Of a DNA stretch of 64,000 bases, positions 52,597 through 61,440 are shown in pieces. Position 1 is the stretch's first letter. Each line of letters begins with the position of its first letter. The stretch is from the NCBI RefSeq assembly GCF_015687155.1, contig NZ_JADPQF010000004.1:372001-436000 (forward strand), in the 5' to 3' direction. A model generated the notes under the pieces. That model worked only from the letters and a program-made list of their open reading frames with translations. It did no database searches and had not been told where the DNA came from. The DNA comes from Aliikangiella sp. G2MR2-5 (GTDB lineage: Bacteria > Pseudomonadota > Gammaproteobacteria > Enterobacterales > Kangiellaceae). The translations under genes and the position numbers were made by a program.

Positions 52597-53718
52597 ATGT
52601 CTCATTCATTGGCGAAAATATTATGCATTGAAGATGCTAAGGCCGATCAAAACTTTATTCGAAAGCACTTAGGCCGCGATTACGAACTTGCATTTGCGGC
52701 AAGCGGGGATGAAGGAATCGCCAGAGTTTCCGGTTTTAATCCCGATTTGGTGTTACTTGATGTCAATATGCCGGATATCAATGGATTGGAAGTTTGTCGT
52801 CACATTCGGGAGTTACCTGAAACCGAGGACTTACCCATTGTGTTTATTTCCGGAATGTCTTCGGCAGAAGACCGGTTGGCTGGCTATCGTGCCGGGGGAG
52901 ATGAATACCTGGGTAAGCCATTTGATGAAAAAGAGCTGGTTAGTAAGGTAACACTCTTAATTAAGGCCAAACAAGAAAAACAGCGGCTCAAGGAAGTTTC
53001 CCAAAAGGCCAGTCAGGCAGCAATTGCTGCCGTAACCAGAGCAGCAGAACTGGGGTTTATTGTAACCCTGCTACGCGAAAGCTTTGCCTGTGAAGGGATT
53101 GATGAGCTTGGCGAAAAAGTGTTCAACACCTTGACTTGTTATGCTCTGGACGGAAGCTTGCTTCTTCGATTTAATGGAAAAGATCTGTTTTATCCAAAAA
53201 ACAGGCCCCTTTCTGAAAAAGAAAAATCCGCCTTAATCAAGGCTCATGACGCCGGTCGAATCTTCCAGTATCAGGATATCGCAATATTTAGCACACCTAA
53301 AGTTTCTTTGCTTATCAGGCAAATGCCGAGTAACTCTGCCAAGGTTAGTCGACTGCTTGAGCATCTGGCTATTTTGGTTGAAGGTGTGGAAGCTCGACTT
53401 AAGGGGCTGGAAATAAAACACCACACGGACGTTGATAAACAGTTATTGGAGCAATCAGTAGAGCTGACTCATGGCTGTCTTGAAGATTTAAAGGAAGGTC
53501 ATTACCAGCAGCGGGTTGCAACAGCCAAAATTCTTTCTGACGTGGTAGAAGATATGGAAGAATTATTTCTTCGTCTAGGCTTGGACGAGACTCAGGAGCA
53601 AGCGCTGCTTTCTTTAATTCTTGAAGCTGAAAGAAAAACAGAAGCTGTTTTCTTTAAGAATAACCAGCTTCAGGAACAGTTTGAAGAGATAAAAGGACAC
53701 CTGAATTCGCTCATTTAA
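52597..53718 (+). CDS. Response regulator with uncharacterised C-terminal domain
   Basis: A 373-residue protein. Residues 1-125 are a receiver domain: acidic pair in CIEDAKAD, phosphoacceptor Asp55 in VLLDVNMPD, Thr/Ser position in FISGMSS, and Lys about 106 in LGKPFDEKEL. A helical linker (125-145) leads to a region of some 225 residues without a known output domain: no HTH, GGDEF, EAL or HATPase motif. It ends in long helices. A protein-protein output is likely. The paired coiled-coil gene upstream may be its partner. GGGG precedes the ATG. Confidence 0.75.
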   Translation: MSHSLAKILCIEDAKADQNFIRKHLGRDYELAFAASGDEGIARVSGFNPDLVLLDVNMPDINGLEVCRHIRELPETEDLPIVFISGMSSAEDRLAGYRAGGDEYLGKPFDEKELVSKVTLLIKAKQEKQRLKEVSQKASQAAIAAVTRAAELGFIVTLLRESFACEGIDELGEKVFNTLTCYALDGSLLLRFNGKDLFYPKNRPLSEKEKSALIKAHDAGRIFQYQDIAIFSTPKVSLLIRQMPSNSAKVSRLLEHLAILVEGVEARLKGLEIKHHTDVDKQLLEQSVELTHGCLEDLKEGHYQQRVATAKILSDVVEDMEELFLRLGLDETQEQALLSLILEAERKTEAVFFKNNQLQEQFEEIKGHLNSLI

Positions 53719-53797
53719 CCTAACCAGTTGCTGGTTGAAGTTATTGGTTCAATCTATGTTATGATCGGCCCAACTAAAGAATAGCTAATAGAGTTTG

Positions 53798-55222
53798 ATG
53801 AAAACATCCCTTCCTTCTTTTGAGAAATCTCACGTTTTAGTCGTCGGTGATTTGATGCTTGATCGCTACTGGTATGGCGGCAGTACTCGTCTTTCTCCAG
53901 AGGCTCCTGTTCAGGTTGTCAATGTGGGTAATGTTGAAGAAAGACCCGGTGGAGCAGGCAATGTGGCGCTCAATATTGCCAGTTTGGGCGGGAAAGTGTC
54001 TTTAGTTGGTATAACAGGAAAAGATGAAGCCGCTGAGCAGTTAAAAACAGGGTTGACGGGAGCGAATGTAAGCTGTGACTTTGAATCTATTGCCGATTTA
54101 CCAACCATTACCAAGCTACGCGTTATTAGTCGGCAGCAGCAGCTGATCAGGATGGATTTTGAGGAAAAATTTAATGGCCGCGGCGTATTTGGAATTGCAG
54201 AAAAAACCAAACGACATATTAAGCAGGCAGGTGCTCTGGTTTTGTCTGATTATGCCAAAGGGACGCTTGAGGATGTTCAGAGACTGATTGAAATAGGTAA
54301 AGCACAAAATATTCCTATATTGGTTGACCCTAAAGGGAGTGATTTTTCTCGCTATAAGGGGGCTACTATTGTTTCGCCCAATTTAAGTGAATTTGAAGCG
54401 GTGGTGGGTCACTGTCGGGACGAGAAATCTTTGGTCGAAAAGGGACAGGCTTTATTAAAGCAGCACTATTGGGAGGCGTTACTCATCACTCGTGGAGAAA
54501 AAGGTATGACTCTTCTGCGTGAGGGCAAGCCCGAGCTGCATTTACCAGCTATGGCACGAGAAGTGTTTGATGTGACCGGTGCCGGCGACACTGTTATTGC
54601 GACTTTAGCCTGCGCCCTAGCGGCAGGGAGTGAGATTGAAGATGCGGTAGCATTGGCCAATATTGCAGCCGGAATTGTTGTACTTAAACTAGGAACTGCG
54701 ACTGTCAGTCGACATGAAATCCGTCGAAGCATGCGAACTCGTGGTGAGTTGGGGTCCGGAGTGATGAGTGAGGAGCAGCTTAAAATTGCTGTTGATGAGG
54801 CGAAGGCTCACGGCGAGAAAGTTGTAATGACAAACGGCTGCTTTGATATTTTACATGCCGGACACGTTTCCTACCTGCAGGCGGCCAAGCAACTTGGTGC
54901 CCGACTTATTGTTGCAGTTAATGACGATCATTCTGTGACCGAGCTGAAAGGGCCTGGTCGTCCAGTCAACCCGCTTAATCGACGTATGTCGGTATTGGCT
55001 GCGCTTGGTTCGGTTGACTGGGTAGTATCATTCTCAGAGTCAACTCCGCAGAGACTGATTGAGTATATTTCTCCTGATGTACTGGTAAAAGGTGGAGACT
55101 ATACGCCAGAGCAGATTGCAGGTGCTGAGCATGTGAGAGCCAATGGTGGTGATGTCCGAGTCCTCCCTTTTATTGATGGAGTTTCGACTACCAAGATCAT
55201 TGAGTCTCTTAATGGAAAGTAA
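53798..55222 (+). CDS. hldE: Bifunctional heptose kinase/adenylyltransferase HldE
   Basis: A 474-residue enzyme making ADP-heptose for the lipopolysaccharide core. The kinase half (1-~315) is a PfkB-type ribokinase with [11 protein letters not shown] and the catalytic [10 protein letters not shown] (Asp about 263). The adenylyltransferase half (~340-474) has [16 protein letters not shown] and VNDDHSV. The length equals E. coli HldE. I use the ATG at 53798 rather than the adjacent TTG. It shows a Gram-negative outer membrane with a heptose core. Confidence 0.97.
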   Translation: MKTSLPSFEKSHVLVVGDLMLDRYWYGGSTRLSPEAPVQVVNVGNVEERPGGAGNVALNIASLGGKVSLVGITGKDEAAEQLKTGLTGANVSCDFESIADLPTITKLRVISRQQQLIRMDFEEKFNGRGVFGIAEKTKRHIKQAGALVLSDYAKGTLEDVQRLIEIGKAQNIPILVDPKGSDFSRYKGATIVSPNLSEFEAVVGHCRDEKSLVEKGQALLKQHYWEALLITRGEKGMTLLREGKPELHLPAMAREVFDVTGAGDTVIATLACALAAGSEIEDAVALANIAAGIVVLKLGTATVSRHEIRRSMRTRGELGSGVMSEEQLKIAVDEAKAHGEKVVMTNGCFDILHAGHVSYLQAAKQLGARLIVAVNDDHSVTELKGPGRPVNPLNRRMSVLAALGSVDWVVSFSESTPQRLIEYISPDVLVKGGDYTPEQIAGAEHVRANGGDVRVLPFIDGVSTTKIIESLNGK

Positions 55223-55258
55223 GGTATCGACTAGCATCCACATACATGAGCAAAAATA

Positions 55259-55681
55259 ATGAGCGGACATGCGCCAATACGCCAACTAGATAAAAGTATT
55301 ATCGTAGTCGGGGGCCTGCTGGCACTTCTTTCAGTGTTGATAGGGGCTTTCGCCGCGCACGGATTGAAGGCTCAGCTACCTGACAATGCGTTGAAATGGG
55401 TTGAAACAGGTGCTCGCTATCAGATGTATCATGCGCTGGGTATGATTCTTATCGGGGTATGCTCCTGGCTCCAACCAATAGCAAGGAAACAGCTTGAATG
55501 GGCTGGTATTTTGCTTGGTGCCGGAGTCCTGTTATTTTCGGGTTCTCTCTATATTCTCGCCTTAACTTCCTATAAATTGTTAGGCGCGATTACGCCAGTA
55601 GGTGGCATCCTGTTTATTGCTGGCTGGACTTTATTTATTTACTCCATTGCCAAAATACCTGATGAGAAGGAGTTGTGTTGA
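55259..55681 (+). CDS. DUF423 family membrane protein
   Basis: A 140-residue inner-membrane protein with four hydrophobic helices. The ALLSVLIGAFAAHGLKAQL segment and ETGARYQMYHALGMILIGV are the marks of DUF423 (E. coli YgdD). Function is not known. It follows hldE by 36 bases and may share its transcript. The ATG lies within an AAAATAATG context with no clear ribosome site. Confidence 0.88.
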   Translation: MSGHAPIRQLDKSIIVVGGLLALLSVLIGAFAAHGLKAQLPDNALKWVETGARYQMYHALGMILIGVCSWLQPIARKQLEWAGILLGAGVLLFSGSLYILALTSYKLLGAITPVGGILFIAGWTLFIYSIAKIPDEKELC

Positions 55682-55746
55682 GGCCTCCCTAATGAGCTGA
55701 CTCTAACATAACCATCTTATTTGACTAACTATTGAGGAGCGCTGGA

Positions 55747-55935
55747 ATGAATAGAAAGAATCAACCCTGGATAGCCAGGCTTGGCTGGTTGATTTTGTTG
55801 ATCGGTCTTGTTCTTTACATAGTTCCGCTATTTTATGAGCAAATTGGTTTTTATTCAGGTCTTCTAGCATTTGCGCTTATTTTTATAGGTATTACTTTAT
55901 TGAAGTTGCGTAAAGATCAGATTAATCGCCATTGA
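55747..55935 (+). CDS. Small two-helix membrane protein
   Basis: A 62-residue protein consisting of two transmembrane helices (about residues 10-28 and 33-52) joined by a short EQIGF loop and closed by a basic tail (KLRKDQINRH). The start is clear: GAGGAG lies 7 bases before the ATG. No family is recognised. It follows the DUF423 gene by 65 bases. Confidence 0.65.
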   Translation: MNRKNQPWIARLGWLILLIGLVLYIVPLFYEQIGFYSGLLAFALIFIGITLLKLRKDQINRH

Positions 55936-55990
55936 AATTATTGCTGGCAGCCGATATTTTCATTATTTCTGATTTTTTCCGGTTTCTAGA

Positions 55991-56008
55991 TGTGAGATAT
56001 TTCCTACG
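55991..56008 (+). promoter_or_regulatory. GacA/UvrY-type upstream activating sequence
   Basis: TGTGAGATATTTCCTACG matches 13 of 18 positions of the E. coli UvrY/GacA site TGTAAGAGATCTCTTACA and 10 of 12 fixed positions of the Legionella LetA box. A further TGTAAG half-site is at 56014-56019. The distance to the RNA downstream (about 190 bp) fits csrB and rsmZ promoters. Confidence 0.65.
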
Positions 56009-56189
56009 TTTGTTGTAAGCCATGTCTGTTTGGATGTGAAGTGATCATCACTTTGTTATTCCCGACTTTTACCTTTCATTGACCTCTTCAAAATCTATCT
56101 TATTGATAATTAATAAGTTTATATTTTGGGAATAATTGAGCGACTAGGATAGCGTTGGCGGAGTTTGAAAAGGCAGGTTGTGATTTTTG

Positions 56190-56356
56190 CTGCTGAATAT
56201 ATCCTGTAATTAAGCGTTACGGATGACGCCGGAATCAAGGGAAACATGGGACAGGAATCCCAATTCAAGGAAAAGAAGTTCAAGGAAGGTGCAGGGAGCG
56301 ACTCTTTCAATGGATGAGAGAAAAGCATGCGAGGGCGACTTAGGTCGCCCTTTTTT
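56190..56356 (+). ncRNA. CsrB/RsmZ-type regulatory RNA that sequesters CsrA/RsmA
   Basis: Nine GGA motifs occur in 95 bases (56221-56314). At least three sit in hairpin loops: GCGT-[TACGGATG]-ACGC (56214-56229), TGGGA-[CAGGAA]-TCCCA (56247-56262) and CTTTCA-[ATGGA]-TGAGAG (56304-56320). Others are in CAAGGA repeats in single-stranded stretches. A perfect terminator closes the RNA. This is the layout of CsrB, RsmY and RsmZ, which titrate the translational regulator CsrA. The 5' end is uncertain: a weak TTGGCG-18-TGTGAT promoter would start it near 56190, but it may begin as early as 56125, where further GGA motifs occur. Confidence 0.8.
56333..56356 (+). terminator. Rho-independent terminator of the CsrB/RsmZ-like RNA
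   Basis: GGGCGAC, a TTAG loop and GTCGCCC, then six T: a perfect 7-bp GC-rich stem ending the RNA 137 bases before the carbonic anhydrase gene. Confidence 0.93.
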
Positions 56357-56492
56357 ATGGGGCGAATTTCTCTAAAAGCATTCGCTTTCACTCTTTTTCG
56401 CTCACTGGTTTGTCCTGCATCAAACTATTCCTGGTTCTGATTCGTTAACTATTCCGTTAGAATAGAGCCTGATTGAATTGTAGGAAAGTTTG

Positions 56493-57128
56493 ATGAGTCA
56501 GAGAATTGAGCAGCTAATAAAAAATAATCGCGAGTGGGCGAGTCGTTTTGAAAAATCAAATCCAGGCATCTTCGATAAACTTGGTAAACAACAAAACCCG
56601 GACTATTTGTGGATTGGTTGCTCAGATAGTCGTGTTCCCGCTAATACCATTATTGGTCTGGATCCGGGTGAAGTTTTCGTACACCGAAACGTTGCAAATA
56701 TTGTGAATCACTCTGATTTGAGTGTGCTTTCAGTGCTTGAATATGCTGTCAGCGTGCTTAAAGTAAGTGATATTATTTTATGTGGCCATTATGGCTGCGG
56801 TGGTGTTAAGGCTGCTTTGGAAAGTTGCGAGCATGGCATTGTTGATAACTGGTTGCGAGGTATTAAAGATACTTATCAAAGCCACCGCGAGGAGTTCGAA
56901 GCCATTAGCATTGAAGAGGAAAGAGTTAATTATCTTTGTGAGCTGAATGTTATCAAACAAGTGCAGAATATTTGTCACACAACGATAGTACAAAATGCAT
57001 GGAAATCCGGCCAGAAGCTTTCTGTGCATGGGGTCATTTACGGTATCAACGATGGAATTTTAAAGGATTTGAAAGTCACTACGAACTCCATTTCTCAACT
57101 TGAACCAATCTATCAGCTTCACGACTAG
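56493..57128 (+). CDS. can: Beta-class carbonic anhydrase
   Basis: A 211-residue zinc enzyme interconverting carbon dioxide and bicarbonate, which supplies carboxylases such as AccC. Zinc ligands and active-site residues are in WIGCSDSRVPAN (Cys about 41, Asp, Arg) and LCGHYGCGGVKAAL (His and Cys about 97-100). The length matches E. coli Can. The ATG has AGGA 7 bases upstream; a TTG directly before it is less likely. Confidence 0.95.
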   Translation: MSQRIEQLIKNNREWASRFEKSNPGIFDKLGKQQNPDYLWIGCSDSRVPANTIIGLDPGEVFVHRNVANIVNHSDLSVLSVLEYAVSVLKVSDIILCGHYGCGGVKAALESCEHGIVDNWLRGIKDTYQSHREEFEAISIEEERVNYLCELNVIKQVQNICHTTIVQNAWKSGQKLSVHGVIYGINDGILKDLKVTTNSISQLEPIYQLHD

Positions 57129-57154
57129 CTCTGCAGCAAAGAGAAGCTTTATTA

Positions 57155-58567
57155 TCAAGAGTGTAGTTGCTGAAAATTGACCAGGATTCTCAAGCCGTGA
57201 GGTCTTACATTTTCAGCGCTCACTTTGCCTCCGTTTAGCTCGAATGCTCGCTTGGCTATTGCAAGACCTAAACCAACTCCGCCATGCTGATTCGAACGGT
57301 CGCTATCGGGTCGATAATAAGGATCGAATATTCTGTCGATTTTTTCAGAAGAAACTCCTGGTCCGTTATCTTCCACTAATAGTTGATAGCCGCTTTCTGT
57401 TTTGTTTAATCGACAAATTATTTTCCCTTTTAGTGGAGTATACTTGATTGCATTTCGTAAAATATTCTCCATACCACTAAGAATAGCTTCTTTATCGCCT
57501 ATTAGAGTACAGTTTTCAATTATCTCTTCAGTGATCACAAGATTCTTTGCCTGTGCTTCAAAGCGACCATCTTCTATTACAGCTCTGAATAATAGGGCCA
57601 GATCGAAAGAATGACGTTCACTGTGAGCTTCCATCATTTCCAGACGTGATAGTGCGAGCAGGTTATCCAGCATTTCATTCATTTTGTCACTATCATTCTT
57701 GAGTTGTTGAAGATAGTTATCGAATCTGGGATCTGTTTGCTTTTCTAAAACAGCTAACGCTATTTTTATTCGACTTAGTGGAGAACGCAGTTCATGGGAA
57801 ACGTCACTGAGCAGTTGTCTTTGAGAATTAACCAGTGATGCAACGTGTTGTGCCATGGTATCAAACTCCACGGCCAGCTCACCAAATTCATCTCTGCGCA
57901 TTTTTAGATGTGAAATTTCTTCACTTGCCTCCAGGTTCTTTCTTAAAGAAACGGTTGCGTGCTTGAGCGCTTTGATCGGTCTGGTAAAAATCCACGACAA
58001 CAGGAAGCTAAGGGGAAAGCTGATCAGAAATACAATAATGAGTAGCGAAATAGCAAATTCATGAAAAAAGCGGGTAACCAGACTTCTGCTAAATCTTGGA
58101 GGAGAATGCTGAGTATAAAGCCAGTAGCTTTCTCCATTAATTTCTATCTCTAGCCCACCGAGAAAGGCATCGCCTTTTTGTATTGCCGTCATCGGACGTC
58201 CGGCTCGAATAACTCTGCTGTGTAAATCGCTGAGTATTTGTGGAATGGGTTGTTTTGAATAACTCGAGCCTTCCAGAGTCAAAAGGAAAAACTGCTGCCT
58301 TCTTCTAGCGGTTTGATGTTCAACGTTTGTGCGAGATATCTGTCGTTTGAGTTTTCTTGCAGTTTGACTTAATTCATGCTCCATATGTGGTGGGATATAG
58401 TCAAATCGTATTTGATTGCTTTTGAAGAAACCAAAAAAAAGACTGAGGGTAATAATGATTACCAGACTAACCCAAAACCAGACCAAAATCTTCCAGAAGA
58501 GTTTAATCCGAATTCTTGGATTATCGATTTTCGAGTTATTAAGCGTCGCTTTACTACTACCTGACAT
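57155..58567 (-). CDS. cpxA: CpxA-like envelope stress sensor histidine kinase
   Basis: A 470-residue inner-membrane kinase. Two transmembrane helices (about 25-47 and 170-195) enclose a periplasmic sensor region. A HAMP domain follows (about 195-248), then the phosphoacceptor helix DVSHELRSPLSRI (His about 257), and an HATPase domain with NILRNAIKY, DNGPGVSS and GGVGLGLAIAKR. Its start is directly after the cpxR stop, and a cpxP/spy-type gene lies divergent. This arrangement supports the Cpx name rather than another OmpR-type sensor. Confidence 0.85.
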   Translation of the reverse strand: MSGSSKATLNNSKIDNPRIRIKLFWKILVWFWVSLVIIITLSLFFGFFKSNQIRFDYIPPHMEHELSQTARKLKRQISRTNVEHQTARRRQQFFLLTLEGSSYSKQPIPQILSDLHSRVIRAGRPMTAIQKGDAFLGGLEIEINGESYWLYTQHSPPRFSRSLVTRFFHEFAISLLIIVFLISFPLSFLLSWIFTRPIKALKHATVSLRKNLEASEEISHLKMRRDEFGELAVEFDTMAQHVASLVNSQRQLLSDVSHELRSPLSRIKIALAVLEKQTDPRFDNYLQQLKNDSDKMNEMLDNLLALSRLEMMEAHSERHSFDLALLFRAVIEDGRFEAQAKNLVITEEIIENCTLIGDKEAILSGMENILRNAIKYTPLKGKIICRLNKTESGYQLLVEDNGPGVSSEKIDRIFDPYYRPDSDRSNQHGGVGLGLAIAKRAFELNGGKVSAENVRPHGLRILVNFQQLHS

Positions 58568-59272
58568 CTAGTTAGCATCCCAAATCAGATATTGATAGCC
58601 GCTTCCTCGGACCGTCTTAACTCTTGGTTTATCTTGAGCGAAGTCGCCTAGCTTTTTTCGCACATTGCTTAAATGCATATCGATACTTCTATCAAAGGGT
58701 TGCAACTTTTTCCCCAAACATTGTTCGCTGATAGTCTCTCGCTTTACCAGTTGGCCGGCGTTTTCCATCAGGAGTTTTAATAGTTCAAATTCTGTGGATG
58801 TAAGCTCTACCTCATCTCCCTGACAATACACCTGACGATTGAGTGGATCAATTTCAACTCCGTTAATGCTGAGTTTAACGGTTTCAGAAGATTCTGGTTC
58901 ATCACTTTTGGTATGACTACGTCTGATTATTGCCCTAATTCTAGCCACTAACTCTCTGGGATCAGCAGGTTTACCGACGTAATCGTCCGCACCCATTTCC
59001 AGTCCTACAATTCGGTCAACCTTCTCGCCACGAGCTGTGAGCATTATTACAGGTAACTGGCTATTTCGACGAATTTCTGCCAGAGTCTCAAAACCATTTT
59101 TACCCGGCATCATGACATCAAGAATTAACAGATCATATTTATTTTCCAAAATTTTATTAATGGCTTGATCGCCATTTTCTACCAGGTCTATTTCAAAACC
59201 TTCCTGTTGAAGATAGTCTTTAAGCAGACGACCTAAATCCAGATCATCGTCGGCAATTAGCAATTTACTCAT
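58568..59272 (-). CDS. cpxR: CpxR-like response regulator
   Basis: A 234-residue OmpR/PhoB-type regulator. Receiver: LIADDDLDLGRLL, phosphoacceptor Asp in LLILDVMMPGKNG, Lys in YVGKPADPREL. The winged-helix domain (about 138-232) has DRSIDMHLSNVRKKLG and a final VRGSGYQYLIW. The start is set at 59272 by comparison with CpxR; another ATG seven codons upstream is possible, and neither has a clear ribosome site. It is cotranscribed with cpxA and divergent from cpxP. Confidence 0.87.
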   Translation of the reverse strand: MSKLLIADDDLDLGRLLKDYLQQEGFEIDLVENGDQAINKILENKYDLLILDVMMPGKNGFETLAEIRRNSQLPVIMLTARGEKVDRIVGLEMGADDYVGKPADPRELVARIRAIIRRSHTKSDEPESSETVKLSINGVEIDPLNRQVYCQGDEVELTSTEFELLKLLMENAGQLVKRETISEQCLGKKLQPFDRSIDMHLSNVRKKLGDFAQDKPRVKTVRGSGYQYLIWDAN

Positions 59273-59365
59273 AAATATCAAGTTTTCATTCATTGAGTTG
59301 GATTATTTTTACTCACTGTTGAGTTTATCACAAAGATATCGCATGGAAAGATTGGGTTAAATGTC

Positions 59366-59381
59366 TTTACATAACCTTTAC
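59366..59381. promoter_or_regulatory. CpxR box upstream of cpxP
   Basis: Read on the minus strand, GTAAA-GGTTAT-GTAAA matches the CpxR consensus of two GTAAA half-sites about one helical turn apart. It ends 6 bases before a TTGACT -35 box (59388-59393) facing cpxP and lies in the divergent cpxR/cpxP region, so it may control both. Confidence 0.7.
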
Positions 59382-59494
59382 ATTCGCTTGACTCATGTTT
59401 GCAAACCAGGCGCTAAACTAGATGCTGTGAGGGTTACAACAGTTTACACCCTGATTTTCTTAAGGTTAGTTGATTATTCTATTAGGAGCGAACA

Positions 59495-59977
59495 ATGAAG
59501 ATAAAGAATTTGGCTATTGCGACACTATTAAGTACTGCAATCATGTCGTTGCCCACGGTTTACGCAAAGGCAGATGATGACGGAGAAAATGTAAGAGAAT
59601 TTCCCGGTAAGATGCACAGAATGGAAGGGAGACATCATGGCTTTAAACGCATGCTTGCCCATGTAGGATTAACTGATGAACAGAAGTCTCAGATTCATCA
59701 ATTGAAAGAGAGCAACAAAGAAGCAGTTGAAGCTCGCCATGAGAAGATCCACGAATTAAAAATGCAAATTCATCAGTTGCTTAAAGGAGACGAAATCGAC
59801 AGACAGGCTGTTAAAAACTTAAGCTATCAAGTTGCAGATCTGAAAGTTGAGCAAGCCATCATGCACGCTGGGTTGAAAAAGCAAGTACTGGCAATGTTGA
59901 CAGACGAGCAAAAGTCGAAAATGGAAGAAATGAAAAAGAAGCGTATCGAGCGAATGAAGGCTCATATGGATATTTAG
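59495..59977 (+). CDS. cpxP: CpxP/Spy-family periplasmic chaperone
   Basis: A 160-residue periplasmic protein. The signal peptide (cut near YAKA/DDDG) is followed by a helical LTxxQ-type protein: two LTDEQKSQ/K motifs at about residues 65 and 135 are the family mark. CpxP inhibits CpxA and aids clearance of misfolded proteins; Spy is an ATP-free chaperone. The protein is rich in His, Met and Lys (GKMHRMEGRHHGFKRM), which could bind metal. The divergent cpxRA genes and the CpxR box favour CpxP. GGAG lies 8 bases ahead of the ATG. Confidence 0.85.
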   Translation: MKIKNLAIATLLSTAIMSLPTVYAKADDDGENVREFPGKMHRMEGRHHGFKRMLAHVGLTDEQKSQIHQLKESNKEAVEARHEKIHELKMQIHQLLKGDEIDRQAVKNLSYQVADLKVEQAIMHAGLKKQVLAMLTDEQKSKMEEMKKKRIERMKAHMDI

Positions 59978-59998
59978 TTTTATTCCCTTCCTTGCCAC

Positions 59999-60035
59999 CT
60001 GATCTTGTGTTCGGCTAGTGTCGAATCAAGATCAG
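59999..60035 (+). terminator. Long stem-loop after cpxP
   Basis: CTGATCTTG and CAAGATCAG form a perfect 9-bp stem with an inner TTCG/CGAA extension, 22 bases after the cpxP stop. There is no T-run, so it may be an mRNA-stabilising end rather than a simple terminator. Confidence 0.45.
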
Positions 60036-60172
60036 ATTAATACCTGTCTAACTGGGAGCTCTCTATTTTTATTATGGACAGGTTTTTGGATCGTGATTTT
60101 ATGTGCCGCAAATATTAGAAAATTTCCCGAACAAAAGAGACTTCTTACAAGGTCATATCCTTAAACAGAAAT

Positions 60173-61249
60173 TTAAAGAATACTTTCTATGGGAATGATA
60201 TTTTCCAAACCTTTCCCTGTATCGACTGCTGCCTGAAAGTCTTCTGCCATTAGGTGACTTTTATCTAAAACCGTTTGCCAATATTTGATTCTGGTTCTTT
60301 CATCGAAGCTTTCAAAATCTTTGCGGTCTGATATCTTTCGATAAGGCAAGGAATTTACATGTTCTTCTGAAGGTGTAATTAATATTACATTATCGAAATT
60401 TTCTGGGTTGGCTCGACGATTTTTCAGTTTTTTATCGAACCATCCCGGTTTTACGATCGGAAAAAAATGCGGATAAAGCACGAGCTTTTCACTATTGAAA
60501 TTGATATCCAGGTGATAATCGACAATTCCTCCATCGCGGTAAACCCCTGAAGGAGCTCCTGGTATTTTGGTAATTCCTCGCAACACCATGGGGATTGCGC
60601 CTGAAGCCATAAGCGTTTGATGAATATTGTGGCTGGATAGGGGAATAAATTCCGTTGGCATATCTTCAAAACTAAAAAATGGTCTGGCAAAGCTTGCGTT
60701 TTTTGTATAAAAAATGAATCGTTCAAAATGCTTGCCGATTCTTTGGCGAGAAAGAGCGTTCGCAGTTGCGGCTTTTAGAAGACCTGTTAACTGGAGCAAA
60801 CGGTTTTCTGATTGTGACATCCCTTTGGCACGGGCGACAATGAAATGGCTTTGGACGAGTGTACTGTTTGCAATTTCCTCTTCGCCGGTTGTCCCAAGAA
60901 CCTTATCCAGCATTTGAATGGCTTTGTCACTGATTTCGTGCACATCAGGCTTGCTTGAATAGGTTTCGTGAGAGTAATGGTGTGCAAGACGCTTGATTGC
61001 GCCGACAGGATCTTCCTGTGCAAAGCATGCCATTCGCCATGCTCCCGCGGATGAGCCAATGGTATGAATTGGATTCTCCCTATTTGCAAAGAATTCACCG
61101 AAAAGGTAACAATCCAATCCATAAAGTGTAAACCATTTCGGGCCGCCAGATGCTCCAGCCATGACATCAAACATAGATTGATGGATACCATTTTGCTGTA
61201 TTTGTTTTAACGCTTTATTACCTGCATACAGGCTTATCGATGAAGTCAT
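60173..61249 (-). CDS. Patatin-like phospholipase family protein
   Basis: A 358-residue lipid acyl hydrolase of the patatin type with a Ser-Asp dyad. The oxyanion region is AGASGGPKWF (about 32-41), the nucleophile lies in TIGSSAGAWRM (GxSxG, Ser about 67), and the Asp is in RDGGIVDYHLD (about 238). No signal peptide or membrane segment is seen, so it acts inside the cell unless secreted by another route. Substrate unknown. The gene stands alone between cpxP and apaH. Confidence 0.85.
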   Translation of the reverse strand: MTSSISLYAGNKALKQIQQNGIHQSMFDVMAGASGGPKWFTLYGLDCYLFGEFFANRENPIHTIGSSAGAWRMACFAQEDPVGAIKRLAHHYSHETYSSKPDVHEISDKAIQMLDKVLGTTGEEEIANSTLVQSHFIVARAKGMSQSENRLLQLTGLLKAATANALSRQRIGKHFERFIFYTKNASFARPFFSFEDMPTEFIPLSSHNIHQTLMASGAIPMVLRGITKIPGAPSGVYRDGGIVDYHLDINFNSEKLVLYPHFFPIVKPGWFDKKLKNRRANPENFDNVILITPSEEHVNSLPYRKISDRKDFESFDERTRIKYWQTVLDKSHLMAEDFQAAVDTGKGLENIIPIESIL

Positions 61250-61440
61250 TCTGCGGAAAGCTATAATCTTGAGTCTATTGGTGGTAAAGCATACGGTATA
61301 GTGTAAAAAAATTCATTAGATTTCAAAAATATACTCAGCAAATATACTCGGGAAAAGCCGCGGGTAGGGCGTCGCAAAATCAATGGAGAATCTTTCCAAA
61401 TTGTATGGCATCGCACTTAAAAGTTGCTGATAGATTCAGA

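Noticed and set aside
53719-53797. AACCAG/CTGGTT hairpin after the response regulator as a terminator
   Set aside because: Six-bp stem with a 3-base loop and no T-run; too weak to call.
56014-56031. Second full GacA site with perfect TGTAAG left half
   Set aside because: The right half (CTGTTT) does not match; kept only as a half-site beside the better dyad at 55991-56008.
56119-56391. 90-codon frame on the minus strand
   Set aside because: It lies antisense to the CsrB/RsmZ-like RNA and its terminator, has no ribosome site and no family likeness.
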